33,198 nucleotides of DNA. Origin: Welwitschia mirabilis. Lineage: Eukaryota; Gnetophyta; Gnetopsida; Welwitschiales. A model generated the notes under the pieces. It was not told the origin of the DNA. It saw nothing but the letters and a program-made list of their open reading frames with translations, and did not search any database. The translations under genes and the position numbers were made by a program. This document shows positions 11,520 to 23,116 of this stretch, piece by piece. Each line of letters starts with the position of its first letter. Positions within the stretch are counted from its first letter, which is position 1. The stretch lies in contig JBOZIK010000001.1 in NCBI GenBank assembly GCA_051453625.1, positions 124,486,263-124,519,460 of the forward strand, written 5' to 3'.

Positions 11520-12428
11520 CACTAATGGATAGTGAATTTATATTAATACATAGTAGAGTTTTGCATCATTTTAAGATTTTATTTTTAACATAATAAATAA
11601 TGGTTGTAGCCATTTCCTATTGCTCCAGTTAGATATCTTTAGATAGATCTTTTGAAGTTGGCATCACATTTGATTTGAATTCTTTTTAATCCAATGATGA
11701 AGGATTTTCATACTTGCCTTATAAATTATAATAACAATAGGCCACATTATCTTGAAATGTTACTTATGTCATATTAACATGTTATGTCATCATTTTAATA
11801 GTTATTTAGCATGATAGATGTCCAAAATCAATAAAGATAATTCACTTCTTAGATTGTGACACATGTAGATAGTGTTGGAAGTTGTTTAACAATTAAGAAA
11901 TTTTACTCATCAATAGGTTGTTACCCTAATGAGAGCCTAATGATAGTTAACCTTTTTAGTTTTTTTATAGCTAATTATGAAAGTTAGCTACCATAGGAGT
12001 TATAATCTCTTCCAACCTTCTAACCACTTCATGCCTACATCAACTTCATTTATTTATACTTCTTATGTATAGATTTTAATAGAATTTCTATTGAATAATA
12101 GAATCTATGATATTTGAGGGTCTATTATTCACAAAAGTATTCATAACAAAGGGGTTTTCTTTCTGGTGCTCTTCATATTATTATTTTTCCTTGCTATCTA
12201 TGAATTAATGCTAGACCTGTTGTTAGTTTTCTTTTATGAAAAGATATCTTACATCATGTTTACATCATAAGCTTAATTCTATCATTGATGTTTCTTATGT
12301 ATCATTAAACACATTATTTCATTAATTATTTTTCCAATACCCATATTACATGACACAAGCTCTTATAACAATAGCCTTACTATTATGTAATAAATTACAT
12401 TATAGATTTGTAACGCATTGTAAAATCA
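11520..12428 (+). repeat. 5' LTR of element B
   Basis: It aligns along its length with the 3' LTR from 24965. Shared blocks include TAGTTAGATATCTTTAGAT, the CTTCTTAGATTGT block near 11847 and 25383, CTAATTATGAAAGTTNGCTA (11970 and 25508) and TATCTATGAATTAATGCTAGA (12195 and 25731). Identity is only about three quarters by eye, so the insertion is old. The start is degraded: CACTAATGG where the 3' copy has TGATAATGG. The end is placed at ATCA (12425-12428), which would pair with TGAT as terminal inverted repeat; this end is inferred. The 5' copy lacks about 60 bases present in the 3' copy near 25172-25232. Confidence 0.75.
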
Positions 12429-12430
12429 TA

Positions 12431-12446
12431 TGCATGGTTGGGATAT
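12431..12446 (+). promoter_or_regulatory. Possible decayed primer-binding site of element B
   Basis: TGCATGGTTGGGATA begins two bases after the inferred LTR end. It could be a decayed tRNA-Asp complement (GCGCCGTTGCCGGGGA) if a few bases were deleted. The position is right but the match is poor. Confidence 0.2.
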
Positions 12447-13161
12447 AACCATTATCTTTTTAAGGTTATGATAGTTGGGTTATTGAAGATGGTAATTTAA
12501 TAAGTAATGCATATTTATGTACTACAATTTTTGGATTTATCATTGGAAAAAGTAGGGATCTTTTTAGTTTATCTTATATATCTGCCTTATTGCATTTTAT
12601 TAATTTAGTATCATCTTTCATTCAAAGGTCTACAATTTTATCATAACTACCTATTTATCATTCTACATTATAATTGTAAAAAGTCTATAGATTTGAATTT
12701 GATTATTCATATTTTAATTTCTATTTTTCTTTTGCTTATTTGATGAGTTATTGATTCTTACAAACCTTAATGTTTCTTTATGTCATATATAAGACATGAT
12801 TAAATGATTAAACTGCTTAAGGATGATATAATTAAATTTGTGGTAATTTGATGGGTAGGTATAACTAGAAGCAAAGAATTATGTAAAAAACTATAGATAG
12901 TGGATTATATTATTATTCAAGAAGTTGTAAATAAAGCTAGAGCTATGTAAATTAGGATATTTTAAATAGTAATAAATATTTTTCTCATGTACGAATAACC
13001 TGCCATTGTGAAACCATCTATTTATTTTTCTTTTTTCCTTTTGAACCTTATAGTTAATCAAACCTTTTATAGTGAATATAAGTTTTCTATCTAATCCATA
13101 GGTATTCTAGTATAGAGATAATAACCAAAACCTCATTATCAAAGACCTTTATAATTGTATT
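12447..13161 (+). other. Leader region of element B
   Basis: About 700 bases between 5' LTR and gag without recognisable coding sequence, the usual place of the untranslated leader and packaging signal. Confidence 0.5.
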
Positions 13162-14330
13162 ATGTTTTCCTTTAACTCATGTAACTATCCTATTGGTGTG
13201 ATGAATAAATTAGAAAACTACATAGAGTTACCTAAATTTCATGGTCATCCTTGGGAGGATCTTGCTAAACATATAAGTCAATATGAGAGGAAGTTAATAC
13301 TATGTGAGATCCAAAATACAAAGGTACTAGATAGAATTTTAATTGTTTATTTTTCTTTTAACCTATATGGAAGAGTTAAATAATGGTATTATTCCTAACC
13401 ACATAAGAGGTTTCATAATAAGAATCAACTTCTAGATGCTTTCTTTGAGAAATTCTATTTAACCACCTTTGTTAACAAAAAAAGACACCAAGAAAAACAA
13501 TTTGCATAATGTGTTAATAAATTCTATGAAGAAAACTTTGATAGATTTATATGTTGTCTATACCATTATCTTAGTATAGCCTATAATAAAGCCTAGTTAC
13601 TTTAATTTTTATTAAATGGGTTAACTGAATAAACCAAAATTTTTGTGTGCAAGCATGTGAGAAGTAATTTCCAAAAATTATTTATTTCTAATGCTAAAAA
13701 AAGGTTTCTTAATTTAGTATCCTATAGTTAGAATTAGTTTATCTTCTTATCTTAAAATTTTTATTTCCTAATGCAAATAATAATTATTTTGCTCAATTAA
13801 AGAGACCTAATTTTTATAACTTTGAGATCACTACTATTTTGTAACAAATCCCTTATATGTTAAAGAACCTAAAGAATCCATTTAGAACTTAATAATACTA
13901 TTTACTAACCTTCTCTAGTCATTAAACCTTATAGGCTTTATAATATTTCTAATCATGAATTCCAAGATTTTTTTAAATTTACCTCATTATTCAAAATTAA
14001 TAGATAAATAAGTTTACACTTTTAATACACAACATCAAGGTGTTATTCCTACTTTTACTTCCAATCTTAGAATCCTAATTATGTAATAGTTTTGATAATC
14101 ATTTTAAGTAATAATATAATGTTCTTACCCTTTATGATCCTTCCCTCTATTCATCTTTTAGAGGCTTATCTTTTGCTCTAAGGTAGAGTAATCAAGATAA
14201 GCTATAGGAGTTGTTGGAAAAATTCACTAAGAAATTAGAAAATCCTATTAAGAATATTAATAATTTAATTGGTATTCTAACCTAAATTATGTTTGAAATA
14301 TTAACAAAAAGTACATTGATAACCGGCTGA
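13162..14330 (+). pseudogene. gag remnant of element B
   Basis: The frame opening at 13162 reads NKLENYIELPKFHGHPWEDL followed by AKHISQYERK, a Gag N-terminal block of the LPKFHG--WEDP--H---YE type. After the stop at 13381 the similarity continues across frameshifts and stops: WYYS, FHNKNQLLDAFFEKFYL near 13410-13460, QEKQFA and FYEENFDRFICCLYH near 13500-13560, and LLNGLTE near 13610-13630. These correspond to the retrotransposon Gag segment where a W-L-R block and an F-EF block precede Q-E-S--ER----CP. The order and spacing are as in an intact Gag; the number of lesions shows an old pseudogene. No zinc knuckle could be seen downstream. Confidence 0.7.
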
Positions 14331-14819
14331 TTTAGGCATAATTGTAAGTCTATGATTAAAAGTAACAATGCAAATGTACTTACTAGGGAAGGGACTAAGA
14401 TAGATTGTGATATGGATGATGATGTAAATGATTCATAAGAAGTAGAAAGTACTATCAAAGAAACAAATGTAGTTAATAAAGGAGATTTTATAAGTAAGAT
14501 ATAACAAATTGATGGAAATAAATTTCATATTGATGCTAGCACTCCTATCATTAAGCAACTTAACAATGCTAACCCTTATATGGATAGATTAAAGCTTACT
14601 CTAGCATACTAATAGTATATGAGGGATCTTATAAAAGATGTTAATATTAACATTCATTTCTAGAGATTACTACTAGATAACTATAAATATTGAATATTGG
14701 AAAGCTATATTATGAAGGAAGAATAATTAGATAGTCCCTAAGAATGTGTATATGGAAGAATGCACAACCATATTTTTTTCCCAAAAGTATTTTAAGTTTA
14801 AAGCTTGTGATGCTATAAC

Positions 14820-15115
14820 TTTACCCATTAAAATTAAAGATGGTGAAAGTATGTGTAAGGATTTAATTGATATTGAAGTAAAAGTAGATGTTATGCCTTT
14901 ATACATAGTTTAAAAGTTTAGTTTGCAACATTACAATAAACATACCAACACCCTTATTGAATTTGCAAATCACTCTACTTAAGAAACAGTAGGAATCATT
15001 TATGATTTAGTGATTATAGTTTATTTATATTTATACCTAATGGATTTTATTATTTTGGAAATAGATAACATCAACACCTAAGGGAGATCTTTCTGTTCCA
15101 CAGTCCATTATGTAA
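14820..15115 (+). pseudogene. Retroviral-type aspartic protease remnant of element B
   Basis: The frame reads LPIKIKDGESMCKDLIDIE and then VKVDVMPLYIV, where an intact element has D-[TSL]-G-A-S-V-N-VMP. The catalytic Asp-x-Gly is lost (DIEV). Downstream blocks NTLIEFANHST, VGIIYDLVI, YLYLMDFIILEIDNI and STVHYVTNTRYEL follow the usual protease pattern of a T-I--AD-S-----GI--DV-V, a P-DF-VLEM and an RPFL-T-like end. In the element this enzyme would cut the Gag-Pol polyprotein. It is dead because of the missing catalytic motif and several stops. Confidence 0.65.
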
Positions 15116-15780
15116 CAAATACAAGATATGAATTATAGATTTGCAATTTGATGAGTTTATTGTAAATGTTTTCAATGCTTCTAAAAGATAAAATCAAAAC
15201 CCAAATAATCCTTATGTTGATATAACTAAACTATTATGTATTTGGGTTGTAGAACTATTAAATAAAAGATCTTGATGAATAGGTTTAAGCTAGACTTTGA
15301 TGAGGAAAATTTTAATGATAACATGATTAGAAAATACCTTGATTCATTCAATTCTTCTTATTTAAATGATGATTTTAAAATGAGTCTTAAGGATAATACA
15401 TAATGAAAGAAACTTCACAATAATCTGGAAGACATACAGAGTGAAGATCCTTATGAGAATCAACATGTTCATATTTATAACTTAAAATGACTTACTTGAT
15501 AATAGAAAGAATCTTCTACCTTTGAATGATCCTATATTTACACAAAAATTAAAGGAATTCCTACTCATTTGGAATATGCTTTTATGAATGAAGATATGAC
15601 AAACCCCCTTTTTCTTTCCTCTTTATTAAATAAAGATCAAGAGCATAAATTAGTACAATTATTATAATAAAATCAACAAGACTTTTATTGAAATCATGAG
15701 AATTTAATTGGCATTCCCTCTATCATTATCTAACATAAAATCTATCTTGAGGATAATTCTAAACCTATTAGGTAATGTTA
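15116..15780 (+). pseudogene. Protease to reverse transcriptase linker of element B
   Basis: Acidic, Asn- and Asp-rich broken frames (for example KLHNNLEDIQSEDPYENQHV near 15405-15475) fill the space between protease and polymerase. Plant Ty3/gypsy elements have a poorly conserved linker here. I assign it by position. Confidence 0.4.
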
Positions 15781-16560
15781 AGGTAGATTGAATCTATCCT
15801 TAAACTAAGCAGTGAAGGATGAAACTAGTAAATTATTAGATTTTAGTATTATTTATTCCATTTTAGATAGTAAACGGATAATTATTATCATTGTGGTACC
15901 AAAGAAAGGCAACAAATGGAGATTATACATCAGTTTTAGAAAATTAAATGAATTTACCAGGAAAGATCATACTACTCCTTCTTTCATAGATCTAATTCAT
16001 CATAAGATTTAGAACTCTGAATTCTATTATTTTTTTGATGGGTATAGTGGTTAATAATTAGATAAATATAAATCTTAAGAATTAACCTAAAACTACATTT
16101 ATTTCTTCATTTGGTGCTTTTGCTTTTAGCAGAATGTCATTTGGTCTTTATAAGGTCCCATGTACTTTTGAAGGAGGCATTATTAGAATCTTCTTGGATA
16201 TGATTAAAAATTTTATTAAAATATTCATGAATGAATTTTATTTATTTCAAGACAGTTTTAAACAAGCTTTAAAAATAAAATTTCTTTGATTTTTCTATTA
16301 AAATATGACTCAAACTTTATTGGGAAAAGAGCCATTTCATGGTTATTGAAGATATCGATTAATGTTAGAATATTTTAAAAAGGGGAACTCAAATATATCC
16401 TATGAAAGCCAATACTATACTTAACCTTCCTCCACTTCTATGATTAAGAAACTTCATTCCTTTTTAGGTCACCTAGGTTCTATCATTATTTTATTAAAGA
16501 TTTTAGTGCTATCTGTAAATATTTACATGTATTATGAGAGAATGATATTGTTAAGTTTGA
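15780..16560 (+). pseudogene. Reverse transcriptase remnant of element B
   Basis: An open stretch at 15812-16012 contains VKDETSKLLDFSIIY, VVPKKGNKWRLYISFRKLNE and FTRKDHTTPSFIDLIHH. These match the polymerase finger motifs with I-PI-DS-WVSPV-VVPKK, WR-C-D-RKLN and TRKDHFPLPFIDQ. Then come FYYFFDGYSG (16020-16050), the decayed FGAFAFSRMSFGLYKVP block (16105-16150) and IFLDMIKNFIKIFMNEFYLF (16190-16245). In the last, the catalytic DD of FMDDF reads NE. The IF-DM-----KIFMDDF arrangement is typical of Athila. Stops and shifts are frequent, so no active polymerase can be made. Confidence 0.85.
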
Positions 16561-16920
16561 ATGGAGTGAATTTTGTTAAAAATCCTTTGAAAACTTAAAG
16601 AAACATATTACTTCTATATTGCTAATTAGTTACCCTCATTGATTATAACCCTTTGAGCTAATGTTTAATGCAAGTGATGTAGTTATAAGAAGTGTGCTAA
16701 GTCAAGATATTAATAAAAAGCATCACCTGATTTACTACCTTTGCAAAATCTTATCTAGTCCACAACTAAATTACACTACTATATAAAAATATATGTTATC
16801 AATAGTACATTATTTTATTACCTTTTATGCTATAATGTTAATATTTATACAAATCATTTATCCATTAGGTATCTCATTAGTAAAAAGAATTAAAGTTCTT
16901 AGTTAATATGATGGATTTTG
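16560..16920 (+). pseudogene. RNase H remnant of element B
   Basis: After a connection region (FYKRF near 16490, FEWSEFC-like near 16557, FENLKKHITS near 16590) the frame has PFELMFNASDVVIRSVLSQD at about 16650-16710. It corresponds to PFE-MCDASDYAVGAVLGQ, with catalytic Asp changed to Asn. HHLIYYLCKILSSPQLNYTT follows where intact elements have HAIYYASKTL--AQ-NYTT. RNase H would remove the RNA strand during reverse transcription. Confidence 0.8.
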
Positions 16921-17289
16921 TTTATGTAAGAATTTGATTTTAACATTATTAGTAGGCTAGAAAAAGCCAATAATTTCATGGATCATTTTCTAGATTACCC
17001 ATGATAAATGACCCTAGTTATCATGTGAAATAAGAATTCCCAAATAAAACATTATTTGTAGTTAATGTAACAAAGGGTTATTATAAGGATCATCTTGCTC
17101 CATGATATGTGGACATTGTAAACTATTTAATGATTAATAAGCTTTCTATAAAATATGTGCATAATTAAAATAAGTTTCTTCACTAAGTAGGTATATATAT
17201 TTGGAAAGAACATTTTTAATTTATCGATAATGTCTAGATTAAATCATGAGGAGATGCGTACCAGAATCAAAGAAACCTACTATTTTGTA

Positions 17290-18385
17290 GCTATGTAATG
17301 TGGGTGTTTATAGTGAATATTTTAGTGCTAGGAATATGGTAATGAAAATTTTACATTATGAATTTTATTGGCCTACTCTATTCAAGGATGCTTATACATA
17401 CACTTGAGCTTGTAATGCATGCAATAATATAGATCTATCCAAAAAAATACATAAGATGTTGTTGAAACTCATATTAGAATCTAAGCCATTTTATTATTGC
17501 AATGTAGATTTTATAGGTCTATTACCCATTCTATAATGGTAATAATAAATTTCTCATAGAAATTAATTATGTTACCAAATGGTTTAAGGCTCTCCCCACT
17601 ATCCATCATGATACATTTGGGTTTGTCAATTTTTAAAATCACATATCTTCCATTGGTTTATTTTTTTTTAAGTCTTGATTTTAGAATAAGACACCCATTT
17701 CTTGAATTGGTTATTATGATTTTTATTACTACAAGAATGGATTGAACATAAAGTAGCTTTTTCTTACCATCTACAAGTCAATGGTCTTGCAGAAAATGCA
17801 AATAGAGAAAGTAAGAGAATCCCACAAAAATCAATAAAAAATAAGAATAAAACATGAGCTACTTCATTAACTATTATTATATTGGTATATCTACTACATG
17901 GAAAAATTCATTAGGCTTTACTTCTTATAAGCTCATTTATGGTAATGTACGTATCCTTTTTGTTAATGTTACATATCATTCCTATAAACTACTTATTCCT
18001 TAAATTTAAATTTTAATAAAGATAATTTGGATAATAGGATTATGTAAACTACATCAATTGGGTGACATGCACTAGAATTCTCTTAATAAGCAACTTATTA
18101 TAAAAGCTCAAATGAAATATTATCATGATAAAATAATAAATACTAAATCTTTTAAGCCTAATTAGTTAGTAATTATTTACAACTTTTACATTCATTTGAT
18201 GCATAATAAATTAGTATCTTGATGGATTAGTCCTTACATTATCAACACTCATTGTCTTAATGGATCTATTCTTATTAAAAGTTTGAATTGATATAATCAA
18301 TTCAAGGTTAATGTATAGCATCTGAAATCTTATGTTTCCTTTAGTGATTTGTTTACTACCACCAACATTGTAGAAGATTGAACTT
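17290..18385 (+). pseudogene. Integrase remnant of element B, without chromodomain
   Basis: The sequence has EYFSARNMVMKILHYEFYWP and TLFKDAYTYT at about 17315-17405, with ACNACNN after it (remains of the HHCC zinc domain; GHF and the Cys pair are recognisable). LESKPFYYCNVDFIGLLP (17480-17530) holds the first catalytic Asp. AFSYHLQVNGLAENANRESK (17755-17815) holds the last catalytic Glu. SSFMVMYV near 17930 corresponds to the S-YRLVYG block. The C-terminal YYHDKIINTKSFKPN and FKVNVQHLKSY (18300-18335) match the end of Athila-type integrase. No chromodomain follows. Multiple stops make it inactive. Confidence 0.85.
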
Positions 18386-18630
18386 TCTAATCCCTTTCAA
18401 GTAAATAAGGATCTTTCACTTATGTCTTAATTAATGATTTGATAATTATTATAAGATAATGATCTTTTCTAATTATTAATACCTCTCAAAAATCCTTTCC
18501 CCTTTTCTTCTTTATTTCTTTCTATTCTCCTTCCTTGATTGCTATTTCATTTTCTCTTTCTAGTACCTTTCTTCTTTTTTATTTTTATTCTACTTTTCTT
18601 TCTTGTTTTTTTTATTATGAGTAATGATAA
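18386..18630 (+). other. Pyrimidine-rich tract after integrase
   Basis: From about 18485 to 18615 the plus strand is almost all T and C (TTTCC, CTTCTTT and similar words). It has no reading frame. The minus strand would be a purine tract. It may be low-complexity growth within the 3' region of the element. Confidence 0.6.
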
Positions 18631-18644
18631 ATTAATGATTACTT

Positions 18645-18845
18645 ATCATTGATTAGTTATCTTAAGAATCACTCAAATATGAGAGCNNNNNNNNNNNNNN
18701 NNNNNNNNNNNNNNNNNNNNNNNNNNNNNNNNNNNNNNNNNNNNNNNNNNNNNNNNNNNNNNNNNNNNNNNNNNNNNNNNNNNNNNTCACTCAAAGATGA
18801 GAGCAATATACTATCATTGACTTGTTATTGAAATGATAGATCAAT
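18645..18845 (+). repeat. Tandem repeat of about 50 bases, interrupted by a 100-N gap
   Basis: ATCATTGATTAGTTAT (18645-18660) followed 24 bases on by TCACTCAAATATGAGAGC (18669-18686) recurs after the gap as TCACTCAAAGATGAGAGC (18787-18804) followed 26 bases on by ATCATTGACTTGTTAT (18813-18828). The order implies a unit of about 50 bases. Since 118 bases separate the two TCACTCAAA copies, the gap length is arbitrary and further units are probably hidden in it. Confidence 0.65.
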
Positions 18846-21240
18846 GACAACTTTAGTTATTTCAAATGACTAAATTTTCCTTCATTGTTGGATAGTCATG
18901 TGTAGTGATAATATGATAATATCTTATGAAGAAAAGTTTTAAACATCCTACATCATGTTCCTTTTATACATTACTTTATCTTTATTTTTCTCTCTTGTTC
19001 ATGTGTTCATTTGTCTACCATCCTATGATACTATGAAAATTACTTGACATTATTTGATTTCTAGTAATCTTATACCATATAATCCTAAAAAATTCACTTT
19101 AATACCATCATTTTATTTATTTTCATTTCTTTATACAATGCATGGTACCCTCAAAAAAGTTTCTCAAAAATAAAGAAGCATATTTTTTCTCATCTACACA
19201 TCAAATGTACTAGTGAAAATCAATTGCATATATTATTATAGACTATATTTTTAGTAGACTTTAATTCATAAAATTAGCTTTAATTAGTTTGAGTTTTTAT
19301 GATTAATGAAATTATATGACAAAGCTTAGGATTTACCTTAGTATGAATGTTTAACATCTTTTCCCCATTTACAATATTATTTCATGTGTTTTCTTCATTT
19401 ACACAACTACCTATGTTGTTTTCATATTTTCAATATTGTTCACATTTCCACAACATCATTTTCATGTTTGCAAAACTATTTCAATGACTACACCTACCAT
19501 CTCAATGATTGCACATATTATTTCCATGACTACACATGTTGTTTTAATTACATCTCATTATATTTCTACCTTCTCTAGTAATTTCTTAAGAAAAACATTT
19601 AATTGCTCTATGTCTTATGTCCTCAGTTCATCTTCTTGTCTTATCATTTTCTAATTTACCTTTATATTTTTTTGTTTGTTTGGGATAAAATTGGACAATT
19701 ATTCTCTTATTTAAGTAACTATTATTTATTTTGTATTCTCTTGAAGAAGCTAGGAAAGCATGTTAATAATGTAGTTGTAAATCATAGATAATAAGCCTCC
19801 ACATTTAAAATATTTTTCTTTAGAGATGTTTGTATTTCTTCTTTAAAGTAAGCTATAAATTTAATAAGACTAATGTCTTGTAATTAAAACATAAATTCAA
19901 CATGTATACCTCTTTAGGTACTAAAAGGTTTTCATCCAAAGTAGGATAGCTATCATCAATTTAGTAATATTCATACAAAGTTTCCTTAGGCTTATATTCT
20001 CTTTTATTACTTAAGGAATTTCTTTCTTAAAGAAATTTTAGGCTTTATCATATCTTTGAAAAGAGTATTTTGTCAATCTATTTTTGATTAAGGATCCTAA
20101 TGTCTTCTAAGTTCTAATATAGTTTTTCATTATAGCTATGCTCAATTGCTGAGGCTTTATTTTTATGTGAATGTAAAACATATTTATAGGAACTATAAAT
20201 TGATCCAAGATAATAAACCTCAGATGAAAAGTAATAGAATATTATAGACAATGAAAACTTACCATGGTAATGCTAAGAAAATATATGCAAAATTTTCATG
20301 TCACATTTAGCTTGATCATGAAGAGATGTTAAAGATATATTTAGGAAACTCAAATTATCTCTTCCATATTATTTTCAATTTATTAATACATTTTTTATTT
20401 TTTACTCCTATATAAATGACAACTTTGATTTCATATTTTAAACATATATCATTTATTTCTTAGCACTAGACTATATCCATGAATTCCTAGTGTGTTATTT
20501 ATACATCCACGTACTATGGTTCTAAAAATCCAGATAAGAAATGATGATTTAAAAATAAATAATAACATAATTTTAGTATTAATGATGTAACTCTTTATTT
20601 TTTATTCTTTATTGTAGAGTTCAATAAATGCAAACTTTTTTTTCACCATATTAATGATATTTTTACCACATTTTAATCTAAAAGTATTGATATGAGTAGG
20701 GCTAAGTAGCACAAGCTCATTTTATATTGAAAAACATTATCACTATCTTAGCACACAATACTCAAAACTATCCATGTAACTATGAGATTTAATTTGGTGA
20801 TTGTATTGACTCCCTATTTACACACTAGATAGAATTTTCATTTTCATAAATGTCGCTCAAATGGGTTTCATTCATTAAATCACTTGAATTTTATGTATTT
20901 ATACTTTATATTATACCTTATTACCCTACATTTCTTCCTACATTAGAGGAAAAATGTTTCTCATTACAGGATAGCATTATTCATGACATGTGTCCTTAAT
21001 GGTAATTATGATTAATTCTTTATCTAATATCAGTTTTAGTAATAATAATAGTTTAGTTGATAGTGTCTTTCACAATTTAGTAATAATGTTGACCTCTATT
21101 GGTCCTTTTTATTTAGCAGTATCAGTATGAGATATTGTTAGAATGTAGTGATTTGATAGCACATGTTAATTGTTGTGTAGTTTTAGTGAGATTTAGATCA
21201 TGGTCCATGTATTTTACATAATCATCTTTTATTGTTCCTT
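18846..21240 (+). other. Non-coding 3' region of element B
   Basis: No motif recognised. Overlapping frames of 60-72 codons at 19384-19791 are rich in Phe, Tyr, Ser, Cys and His and read repeated TTTCCATGACTACA-like words. They look like a decayed short repeat (CAATGACTACAC/TTCATGACTACACA near 19483 and 19525) and not like a protein. Athila-type elements often have long non-coding stretches on either side of the third ORF. Confidence 0.4.
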
Positions 21241-21260
21241 TATCGTTGCTTATATCATAG

Positions 21261-21401
21261 GATTATTTACCTTCTCCTTCTATTATACTGGATGATCCTT
21301 CATCCTCTTCTCATAAAGGTTCCACATATTCTTAACCCATCACAAGAATATGCAAGAGTATTTTCTCTTTACAACACCCACTTTCTCTAGAGGAATTATA
21401 G
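21261..21401 (+). pseudogene. Possible N-terminus of the third ORF of element B
   Basis: The frame reads DYLPSPSIILDDPSSSSHKG, a stop, PITRICKSIFSLQHPLSLEE and a stop. It is Pro- and Ser-rich and less T-biased than its surroundings. Athila env-like ORFs often start with a disordered, Ser/Pro-rich stretch containing a TR-M/R-like motif, which makes this a plausible N-terminus; the link to the block at 22400-23116 is broken by the gap. Confidence 0.3.
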
Positions 21402-21437
21402 GGAATGTAAGAAATTTATTAGTATGAGGCAAATAGC

Positions 21438-21513
21438 GAGTAAGTGAGTGAGTGAGTGAATAAGAGTGTGTATGTGTGTGTGTGTGTATGTGTGTGTGTG
21501 TGTGTATGTGAGT
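21438..21513 (+). repeat. GAGT and TG microsatellite
   Basis: A short GAGT/GTGA run is followed from 21467 by interrupted TG repeats up to the N gap. Frames read through it (poly Val-Cys) are artefacts of the repeat. Confidence 0.95.
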
Positions 21514-22296
21514 NNNNNNNNNNNNNNNNNNNNNNNNNNNNNNNNNNNNNNNNNNNNNNNNNNNNNNNNNNNNNNNNNNNNNNNNNNNNNNNNNNNNNNN
21601 NNNNNNNNNNNNNNNNNNNNNNNNNNNNNNNNNNNNNNNNNNNNNNNNNNNNNNNNNNNNNNNNNNNNNNNNNNNNNNNNNNNNNNNNNNNNNNNNNNNN
21701 NNNNNNNNNNNNNNNNNNNNNNNNNNNNNNNNNNNNNNNNNNNNNNNNNNNNNNNNNNNNNNNNNNNNNNNNNNNNNNNNNNNNNNNNNNNNNNNNNNNN
21801 NNNNNNNNNNNNNNNNNNNNNNNNNNNNNNNNNNNNNNNNNNNNNNNNNNNNNNNNNNNNNNNNNNNNNNNNNNNNNNNNNNNNNNNNNNNNNNNNNNNN
21901 NNNNNNNNNNNNNNNNNNNNNNNNNNNNNNNNNNNNNNNNNNNNNNNNNNNNNNNNNNNNNNNNNNNNNNNNNNNNNNNNNNNNNNNNNNNNNNNNNNNN
22001 NNNNNNNNNNNNNNNNNNNNNNNNNNNNNNNNNNNNNNNNNNNNNNNNNNNNNNNNNNNNNNNNNNNNNNNNNNNNNNNNNNNNNNNNNNNNNNNNNNNN
22101 NNNNNNNNNNNNNNNNNNNNNNNNNNNNNNNNNNNNNNNNNNNNNNNNNNNNNNNNNNNNNNNNNNNNNNNNNNNNNNNNNNNNNNNNNNNNNNNNNNNN
22201 NNNNNNNNNNNNNNNNNNNNNNNNNNNNNNNNNNNNNNNNNNNNNNNNNNNNNNNNNNNNNNNNNNNNNNNNNNNNNNNNNNNNNNNNNNNNNNNN
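21514..22296. other. Assembly gap of 783 N
   Basis: The gap lies exactly between a TG repeat and an AG repeat, so the missing sequence is most likely, at least in part, expanded microsatellite. Confidence 0.95.
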
Positions 22297-22318
22297 AGAG
22301 AGAGAGAGAGAGAGAGAG
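22297..22318 (+). repeat. AG dinucleotide microsatellite
   Basis: Eleven AG units directly after the gap. Confidence 0.95.
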
Positions 22319-22399
22319 TTATTAAAGGTATAAACTTGTGATATTGTAGATGCTTATGTCATATCATAATAATATTTTAGATCATTATTTTTCACTATA

Positions 22400-23116
22400 G
22401 ATGAGGTTATGTGACCAAATCATTATAGATTAGCAAATGCAATATGACTTTAATGTAATAGGGGAGTTTTATTTTCACTAGATTAGAGAGTTCTATTTGA
22501 TGATAAGGGTGAATCTTCATTCTTATCGTGGCCCTAGGACGAGATATATTAGCTTAAAAATGCAAGAATATAGAGTTATCATTGTAGAGGTACAAATATT
22601 AGAGATCATTGGTGTACTAGCAGAGGATGCAATTCTTCCCATGTTTGGCACTAATGATATTTTATAGCACCTACTATCTTAGATTCTTCCATAGATTTAT
22701 AACTTCTCTTATCATTAAATGGGGTCTTGTACACATATTTTCAATTAAACTATGTGTATTTCATAGGTTAACCATAGGCAACATTTTGCTTATAATCCAC
22801 CAGTCACATGTTATATTCTCCCATTTGTAAAGATTGGTAGTGGCATGTAGATGATAGAGGTTTAACCTCCCTCCATGGTTTCTGCATGATTGATGGAGTA
22901 TGAATAGGTTACAATACCTTACATACTAGGCTTCCTTATCTTATTTTTAAATTTCTAAGGAAGGCTGATGTAGATCCACCTATTCATAATGATATTTTGG
23001 TATGCCCTTTCTACAGCATTAGAAGGTAGTACATTTGTGATATGGACATCATTTATATAATTGATGAGAAGCAGCTAGAGAGGGTTTTGATGAGCCTATC
23101 TCTAAGGGATATCTAG
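22400..23116 (+). pseudogene. Third (env-like) ORF remnant of element B
   Basis: Broken frames keep blocks in the order found in the Athila third ORF, also annotated as putative plant transposon protein domain. VIGEFYFH near 22460-22483 corresponds to V-EFY-NL. VLFDDKGESSFLSW (22490-22531) precedes the W-RGR-I-like segment. RFITSLIIKWG (about 22690-22722) and LTIGNILLIIHQSHVI (about 22770-22818) correspond to the helical part with L-I--I. LPYLIFKFLRKADVDPP (22931-22981) matches the LPYG-L-T-IFK--GVD-like block, and the same frame runs on with DILVCPFYSIRR to a stop at 23027 and, after it, to IDEKQLERVLMSLSLRDI (stop at 23114). The function of this ORF is unknown; an envelope-like role has been proposed for the family. 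Recognition is by motif pattern, without an alignment. Confidence 0.45.

Noticed and set aside
19384-19791. Three overlapping plus-strand frames of 62-72 codons
   Set aside because: Overlapping open frames in two registers over T-rich DNA with short repeated words; composition is that of chance frames.
21456-22341. Long plus-strand frames of about 290 codons
   Set aside because: They consist of TG and AG microsatellite ends joined by 783 undetermined bases.
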